IMG/VR virus record: IMGVR_UViG_3300025929_000001
Coordinates: 1 to 64,000 of that record
From: a virus
DNA length: 64,000 nucleotides
Strand: one strand, 5' to 3'
The notes below the pieces were generated by a model. That model searched no databases. It saw only the letters and a program-made list of their open reading frames with translations, and was not told the origin of the DNA. This document shows positions 59,661 to 64,000 of this stretch, in pieces. Every line of letters begins with the position of its first letter. Positions within the stretch are counted from its first letter, which is position 1. The translations under genes and the position numbers were made by a program.

Positions 59661-60160
59661 TTGTTTAAATCCTCCAAACTAATACGGTTGCGCTTAGCCT
59701 TATTCTCTGATTCGGTAAGATATTGCAAATTGCCAAGTACATGTAAACCCGACACTAATTCACCTTGCAGCGGAATAATGTGGTCAACGTGCAGACCTTC
59801 AGGACAATTAGCATAAAACGCTTCTATTAAATCAAGCTCTGCCCAAAATGGTACGCGCATTAAACGTCTGGCCCTTATCAAGCTTTGACTAGCCCGAATC
59901 TTTACCGCATTTCGTGCATAGTAATTGCGTTGCAGCTCTCGTGATCGTTCACGATTTGCCTGACGCCATTCTACGGTTTCTTGGTTCTTTTTCTTTGCAT
60001 GCTTAGCATAGGACTTCTGCGTATGCTCTCGCTGACAGGTTGCGCAACCTCCCGTCACATAGCGAATATCGATGTGCCCAAACTTGCAGGGTTTGCCCGT
60101 GAAGTAATGTTTTAATCCGCGGGCTTTTGCTTCCTTGCAACTTATGATTTCCACAATCAA
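59657..60160 (-). CDS. HNH endonuclease
   Basis: 167 residues. Cys pairs in GKPCKFGHIDIRYVTGGCATC (about 23-43) probably hold zinc, followed by a basic helical linker (RQANRERSRELQRNYYARN) and the HNH core LHVDHIIPLQGELVSGLHVLGNLQYLTESENKAKRN (about 122-158). Likely a selfish or genome-interfering endonuclease inserted next to dpdA. It overlaps neighbours on both sides by 4 bases. Confidence 0.9.
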   Translation of the reverse strand: MIVEIISCKEAKARGLKHYFTGKPCKFGHIDIRYVTGGCATCQREHTQKSYAKHAKKKNQETVEWRQANRERSRELQRNYYARNAVKIRASQSLIRARRLMRVPFWAELDLIEAFYANCPEGLHVDHIIPLQGELVSGLHVLGNLQYLTESENKAKRNRISLEDLNK

Positions 60161-60387
60161 TCCACCTTAATACCGAACGCTTCCAGTTTTTCTTCCAGCG
60201 CATCGAGTTCTTGTAAGAGTTCGCGCAACACATGCGGACGAATTTTATCGACAAAGTCGTCGTTTTGATACCGACCGCCAAAAGTGACGCCCAACGCGAC
60301 ACCACTTTGGATTTCTCGGTAGACTTTCCGCTTGTCCACGTACAGTTGTGATATAGCGTTTGCTTCTTGCATATCGCTAAGTTTCAT
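60157..60387 (-). CDS. Hypothetical protein upstream of the HNH endonuclease
   Basis: 76 residues, GGAGC upstream on the minus strand. Helical (MQEANAISQLYVDKRKVYREIQSG ... RPHVLRELLQELDALEEKLEAFGIKVD). Small proteins with VDKRKVYREIQSGVALGVTFGG occur in phage replication regions; role unknown. Confidence 0.6.
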   Translation of the reverse strand: MKLSDMQEANAISQLYVDKRKVYREIQSGVALGVTFGGRYQNDDFVDKIRPHVLRELLQELDALEEKLEAFGIKVD

Positions 60388-60443
60388 TGTGGTAAAGCTC
60401 CTATAATAGCGCTGCCGTACGTTTAAACAGCGGGCAACGCGTT

Positions 60444-60476
60444 AAAAAAGCGGGTACACCCCAAAGCATACCCGCT
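60444..60476 (-). terminator. Rho-independent terminator of the preQ0 operon
   Basis: AGCGGGTA (60449-60456) and TACCCGCT (60469-60476) form an 8-bp stem with a 12-base loop. On the minus strand it is followed by six T (60444-60449). It lies just downstream of the 60501 gene stop. Confidence 0.82.
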
Positions 60477-60480
60477 TGAT

Positions 60481-60506
60481 TTAAAACGCTTAAAACGCGT
60501 TTAAAC
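60481..60506. repeat. Tandem TTAAAACGC repeats and GTTTAAAC palindrome
   Basis: TTAAAACGC occurs twice in tandem (60481-60498), then GTTTAAAC (60499-60506). Related short words lie at 13719-13726, 52905-52913 and 60420-60427, all at operon ends. Confidence 0.6.
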
Positions 60507-60899
60507 CTTTGGGTCTTCCGCTGGAAATTCGGACGACACTGCCTGGTCTGCGACCTTGGCGTCAACAAACTTGCCCGTACTGTTCACGGTCTTTGGCGAC
60601 AACTTGCCAGCGGCAATCTCAGCGGCCGAAACTGCACCAGACAGGTCGTACTTGGAAGCTTGCTCTTTCTGGTAAGGCATCCAGCAAGCATACGCGCCGT
60701 TCGGCGGAGTTTCGTCGCCTTGCACCAGATACAGATCACGCAGTGCGAACGGGGTGCCGGTGTAGTCGAAACCACCGACGTTGATCTTGTTGTCAGCATG
60801 CACATAGCAGACCAGCGCGGGTTCCGGCTCGGTACCGGGTTCGTTGCGAAAGACCAGTACGACGCGGCCGACGGTAGGTTTGATGATAGGTGTGGTCAT
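60501..60899 (-). CDS. Hypothetical phage protein
   Basis: 132 residues. IIKPTVGRVVLVFRN ... PALVCYVHADNKINVGGFDYTG ... VQGDETPPNGAYACWMPYQKEQA matches a phage family of unknown function (PxxGRVVxY ... AxWMPYQxxQ). The Ala/Asp-rich tail is flexible. Last gene of the queE operon before the terminator. Confidence 0.68.
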   Translation of the reverse strand: MTTPIIKPTVGRVVLVFRNEPGTEPEPALVCYVHADNKINVGGFDYTGTPFALRDLYLVQGDETPPNGAYACWMPYQKEQASKYDLSGAVSAAEIAAGKLSPKTVNSTGKFVDAKVADQAVSSEFPAEDPKV

Positions 60900-61300
60900 T
60901 GTGTTACCTCTGTGAAGTTAAAGTTAGGAAGGCGCTCTTTCACCTTGGACATCATTTCGGCAAAGAGCGCAGCGTCCATTGTCTCAGCACGAATGGCTTC
61001 TGTCAAGGCTGCGGATGACAAGTAGCCAAGTTGGACAGCGCGGAGCAATGCAACCATAGATGGAAGATCACGCCGGCAAATATCATTGTAAAGCAGATAG
61101 ATGTTGCTGTCATAAATACTAAGCGTATCCAAGAACAGCACACAACCCAGGCCGCCCATAATGTCATCGGGGTCAATAGCAGCGGCTTCTTTCTGAAGGC
61201 GTACTACTGCTTCCATGGCGCCTGGATTGCCACCCGACATCTTTATCACGACGTCAAGAATGGTGTCTGTCAATTGAATACGCGAGTCTTTCTTCAACAT
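60896..61300 (-). CDS. Hypothetical helical protein
   Basis: 134 residues, wholly helical (DTILDVVIKMSGGNPGAMEAVVRLQKEAAAIDP ... LFLDTLSIYDSNIYLLYNDICRRDLPSMVALLRAVQLGYL). MSGGNPGAM and LDTLxIYxxxIYxLYxDxC recur in phage proteins of unknown function. It overlaps the next gene by 4 bases. Confidence 0.65.
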   Translation of the reverse strand: MLKKDSRIQLTDTILDVVIKMSGGNPGAMEAVVRLQKEAAAIDPDDIMGGLGCVLFLDTLSIYDSNIYLLYNDICRRDLPSMVALLRAVQLGYLSSAALTEAIRAETMDAALFAEMMSKVKERLPNFNFTEVTQ

Positions 61301-61315
61301 GGTACTGCTCCTAAG

Positions 61316-61939
61316 TTACATTGCGATTTTGAGGAACTCTGCACGAGTCTCGGCCTGGTCTTTCATCACACCGCGCAGAGCGGAAGTAACAGTGTGATGT
61401 CCCTGCTGGCAAATGCCGCGTGACTCCATGCACATGTGCCTAGCTTTTATGACAACACCGACGCCCTTTGGCTGCAAGTGCAATTGCAGCGCGTCTGCGA
61501 TCTGGCAAGTAAGACGTTCTTGCACTTGGAGGCGACGTGCAAAAGCGTCAGCAAGGCGAGACAGTTTGCTAAGACCAACAATATTACCATCAGGGATATA
61601 AGCAATAGTAGCGGTGCCAAAAATATCAGCAAGATGATGCTCACACTTCGAGTAAATCGGGATGTCTTTAACGACGACCATTTCATCATAACCCTCCGAG
61701 CCGTCTTTGAACACCTTGAGGAGTTTAGCGATGTCGACGGAATACCCGCTAGTCCAGTGCTTCCAAGCTTTGACCACACGCGCTGGCGTTTCTGCCAAAC
61801 CTTCGCGGTCTGCATTCTCACCTTGCACGACGCCGCCAAGCAGGTCGTAAATAATCCCTTCCTTGCTCTTTTGGGCAAGGTAGTCCATCTCGCGTTCTTC
61901 CTCGATCGCGGTCAGTTGTGCGTTGATATTGTTATCCAT
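61316..61939 (-). CDS. folE: GTP cyclohydrolase I
   Basis: 207 residues. Makes dihydroneopterin triphosphate from GTP, the first step to preQ0. Zinc ligands Cys99 (SKCEHHL), His102 and Cys170 (RHMCMESRG), the GLSKLSRLADAFARRLQVQERLT block and the usual length identify it clearly. It lies in one operon with queD, queC and queE. It bypasses dependence on host enzyme supply. Confidence 0.97.
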   Translation of the reverse strand: MDNNINAQLTAIEEEREMDYLAQKSKEGIIYDLLGGVVQGENADREGLAETPARVVKAWKHWTSGYSVDIAKLLKVFKDGSEGYDEMVVVKDIPIYSKCEHHLADIFGTATIAYIPDGNIVGLSKLSRLADAFARRLQVQERLTCQIADALQLHLQPKGVGVVIKARHMCMESRGICQQGHHTVTSALRGVMKDQAETRAEFLKIAM

Positions 61940-61942
61940 GTC

Positions 61943-62392
61943 TCACCCTGTATAAACTGCTGAGTTAGCGCCGTGTTCTTTTACTTCGCATGACACAAGC
62001 TTAACGCGACCGATTTGTCTAACATCGAACAACCATTGCACGACCATGTCGAATACCATCTTTGCGAACATCTCGCAACCGACTGCCGGAACGGTAATGA
62101 CTTCTGCTATGCCTAAGCCAGCAAGCGCACAGATTTCGTCATGTTGCGGGTCATCTTCTGCGACCAGCAATTTATGGTCGAAGGTATCTTGCAGCATCTT
62201 TTTAATGCTAGCAAGACCGCCAAAGTCAATGACCCACATGCGCTCGTCGAGCAGTTCCGACTCGAACACCAGCTTGACCGCTATTGCATAGCCATGCAGA
62301 TATTGGCAGTGTGAATGCGTTGCACGCCATTGACGGAATGCGCAGCTAAGGCCAATATCATGCCCCCATTGTTTTGTGCTTTGGAATGGCAT
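61943..62392 (-). CDS. queD: 6-carboxy-tetrahydropterin synthase (QueD)
   Basis: 149 residues. Converts dihydroneopterin triphosphate to 6-carboxy-tetrahydropterin. Catalytic Cys29 (SHCQYLHGY), Asp72 and His73 (FDHKLLVAEDDP) and Glu in the C-terminal CEVKEHG are present. Two of three expected zinc His (E. coli His16 and His33) appear as Phe19 and Tyr35. The opening GHDIGLSCAFRQWRATHSHC belongs to a recognisable QueD subtype with HGY, so this change may be a subfamily feature. Confidence 0.9.
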   Translation of the reverse strand: MPFQSTKQWGHDIGLSCAFRQWRATHSHCQYLHGYAIAVKLVFESELLDERMWVIDFGGLASIKKMLQDTFDHKLLVAEDDPQHDEICALAGLGIAEVITVPAVGCEMFAKMVFDMVVQWLFDVRQIGRVKLVSCEVKEHGANSAVYTG

Positions 62393-63174
62393 TATACCTC
62401 CGCAGACGTGCCGCGTTCGATGTCGTAGTTGCTGCTGAGCGGCAGCTCCATCAGACCAGCTTTAACCGCACGCATCACCAGCGGGTCAGGGACACCGGCT
62501 TCTTCGAAGCCTTTTGCACGCAGCAGCGTCGCATGGTCGTGACCGGTCGGCGGATACTTGCCGTCGTAAGATGTGTGGCTATACGCCAGCGCTGCCATGC
62601 AATCGTGTAAGCTCATTGCAAGCTTGACCGATTCCGCCTTGGTAAGCGACATCAGCGGGGTCAAAATGCGCAGTGGTGGGATTGTGCCAGCTTCGCCGGT
62701 GAAGGTACCATAGTTGCAAGCTTCTTGCAGGGTGTTGATAAATACTGCGCGGCAGTCAGGATACCCGCCGTTATCTTCCTGGCAAACACCGGTCACAAGG
62801 ATGTTGCAGCCCAGGACGTATGCGCGGTTCGCTGCAACGGTGATGAACAACTGGTTGCGCATGGGTACGAAGGTCTTTTCCAGACCGCCGGGCAGCGACT
62901 GATGGTCAGCGTACTGTTCGAGCTCGACCGACTTGTTAGTCAGTGGGGACGTACCAGCGAGGATGCCGTCGCCAAGACGGATGAACTCGTGCTTCTCGCG
63001 GGGAATACCAGCCATCATGGCAACGTGCTGTGCGGCGTCGAGTTCGATGCGGTGTTTTTGACCGTAGTCGAAAGTCACGCAGTGCACGTCGTAACCTTCG
63101 TTGATTGCCCAGAACAGGCAGGTCGTGCTATCTTGACCGCCGGACAGAATTACAAGTGCCTTTTGCTTAGCCAT
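62392..63174 (-). CDS. queC: 7-cyano-7-deazaguanine (preQ0) synthase
   Basis: 260 residues from the ATG at 63174 with GGAGTC upstream. Makes preQ0 from CDG with ATP and ammonia. The PP-loop SGGQDST (11-17), FDYGQKH (35-41), FVPMRNQLF (102-110) and GYPDCRAVFI are canonical. The C-terminal zinc finger is altered: Cys192 remains, but the three later Cys positions read Thr210, Asp213 and Thr216 in YPPTGHDHATLLRAKGF. Its stop overlaps queD. Confidence 0.95.
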   Translation of the reverse strand: MAKQKALVILSGGQDSTTCLFWAINEGYDVHCVTFDYGQKHRIELDAAQHVAMMAGIPREKHEFIRLGDGILAGTSPLTNKSVELEQYADHQSLPGGLEKTFVPMRNQLFITVAANRAYVLGCNILVTGVCQEDNGGYPDCRAVFINTLQEACNYGTFTGEAGTIPPLRILTPLMSLTKAESVKLAMSLHDCMAALAYSHTSYDGKYPPTGHDHATLLRAKGFEEAGVPDPLVMRAVKAGLMELPLSSNYDIERGTSAEV

Positions 63175-63184
63175 TTTTAGACTC

Positions 63185-63886
63185 CTATTCAACATCAATT
63201 ATCTTGTGGGTCTGCAATTGCAGGATGTAACCATGCTTCATGCAGCTAGCTTTGACCGCATCGACGTTGACCTTGTAAATGACTTCGTCTTTGGGGTCCA
63301 TGGGCTGCACATAGATAGGCCTGGTATTGTCTTTGGGCGGCCGAGCAAGTTGCGGCGATGCTGTGTGGCCAAGCGCTTGGACTGGCAAACCGTCCGCGTC
63401 GTTAAGGCTGTCAGCGCTTAAGACGTATTTGAAGGCGTTGATATGGCTGAGCAGCTTGGGGCTGACCTTACCCGTCTTGGGGCTGCAAATGACCACAACC
63501 TTAGAGGGGAAGTCCTCCGGCGGTGCGAGCGTGCCGTTAGTCTCGACCTGAACGGTGAAACCTGCCGACAACAGCTTTTTGCATAGCGGGGTGATGTTTT
63601 GGCGGAATGGTTCGCCGCCGGTTATGACAACCAGGCAAGGCTTGTCAAGTGGGTTAAAGAAGAACACCTGATCGACTACGTCATGCATCGACATTTCCTT
63701 GCGACCAACCGTGTAGTCGGTATCGCAACCTGGGCACTGTAGATTACAGCCAGCCAGACGGACGAATACAGCGGGGTGTCCGCTGAAAGGGCCTTCGCCT
63801 TGGATTGTGTAGAAGATGCTATGAACCGAGAGGATGATGCCGTTTGAGTCCCGATATTTTTCAATCGGTTGTTGGTTCTGGTTCAA
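63185..63886 (-). CDS. queE: 7-carboxy-7-deazaguanine synthase (QueE)
   Basis: 233 residues from TTG at 63886, which has GAGG 5 bases upstream; another TTG at 63910 would add 8 residues. Radical SAM enzyme that makes CDG from 6-carboxy-tetrahydropterin. The cluster motif CNLQCPGC (Cys47, Cys51, Cys54, CxxxCxxC), TIQGEGPFSG and TGGEP (89-93) are present. It overlaps the queC region by a gap of 10 bases, with the queC ribosome binding site inside its end. Confidence 0.93.
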   Translation of the reverse strand: MNQNQQPIEKYRDSNGIILSVHSIFYTIQGEGPFSGHPAVFVRLAGCNLQCPGCDTDYTVGRKEMSMHDVVDQVFFFNPLDKPCLVVITGGEPFRQNITPLCKKLLSAGFTVQVETNGTLAPPEDFPSKVVVICSPKTGKVSPKLLSHINAFKYVLSADSLNDADGLPVQALGHTASPQLARPPKDNTRPIYVQPMDPKDEVIYKVNVDAVKASCMKHGYILQLQTHKIIDVE

Positions 63887-64000
63887 TGTAACCTCACGAG
63901 GAACAGACAAGCCCTAGGCCTGTTGTGTACGGGTTTTGATGCGGGAGGGAGTGAACGGTTTTTACCGGGAAGCGCACGTTCCTTCTAGGTGGTGCACTTG

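Noticed and set aside
63894-64000. Partial minus-strand gene at the right edge
   Set aside because: One frame is open for 35 codons to the window edge and stops inside the queE ribosome binding site, but its composition is not protein-like and no start is visible. It needs the sequence beyond 64000.
1-64000. tRNA genes, integrase, or lysogeny module
   Set aside because: No cloverleaf, recombinase motif or divergent cI/cro arrangement was found by eye. A tRNAscan run would settle the tRNA question.

Overview
The window is most of the genome of a tailed double-stranded DNA phage with siphovirus-type architecture. It carries a terminase/portal/capsid/tail module, a ~2180-residue tape measure protein, a frameshifted pair of tail assembly chaperones, no contractile-sheath gene and no integrase. 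The host is probably a Gram-negative betaproteobacterium. The lysis genes (lambda R-like endolysin, small membrane proteins) are of the Gram-negative type, and one secreted proline-rich protein ends in a PEP-CTERM-like sorting signal, which would fit an exosortase-bearing host such as the Oxalobacteraceae/Burkholderiales. The host is inference only. No tRNA, rRNA or CRISPR was seen.

Layout. Bases 1-509 are a G-poor, gene-free region with a candidate promoter. From 510 to 13719 a densely overlapped plus-strand operon carries thymidylate synthase and about 35 mostly small accessory genes: three paralogous helix-turn-helix proteins, a run of tiny membrane proteins, a VRR-NUC nuclease, zinc-ribbon/Lar-like proteins, an ASCH-like DUF3850 protein, cupins, a proteasome-like Ntn hydrolase, the PEP-CTERM-like protein and an HNH homing endonuclease. 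From 13918 to 31452 lies the packaging, head and neck module: TerS, TerL, DUF4055 portal, scaffold, P22-like coat protein, a 1830-residue protein built on forty 20-residue repeats, connectors, tail terminator, tail tube and G/GT chaperones with an A-AAT-TTT slippery site. Tape measure, a 2484-residue tip/hub protein with lectin-like insertions, fibre-like proteins and a lysis cassette follow, up to 52873.

A perfect hairpin terminator (52864-52898) separates the plus-strand half from a convergent minus-strand half, read from the right edge leftwards. Its first operon is queE-queC-queD-folE, all the steps from GTP to preQ0, plus two unknown genes, closed by a terminator at 60444-60476. The next genes include an HNH endonuclease and a DpdA-type DNA guanine transglycosylase, then small genes, a sliding-clamp-like protein, a family B DNA polymerase and a J-domain protein. 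Together these predict that the phage replaces guanines in its own DNA with a 7-deazaguanine (most simply dPreQ0) to resist restriction. No helicase or primase is visible, so the genome probably continues beyond the window.

Regulation. Six candidate promoters have a -35 starting TTGC; three also share GGTAA in the spacer. Several are overlapped or flanked by inverted repeats. A nine-base word, GTGTGGYYA, is strikingly over-represented on both strands, in genes and in gaps, and its role is unknown.
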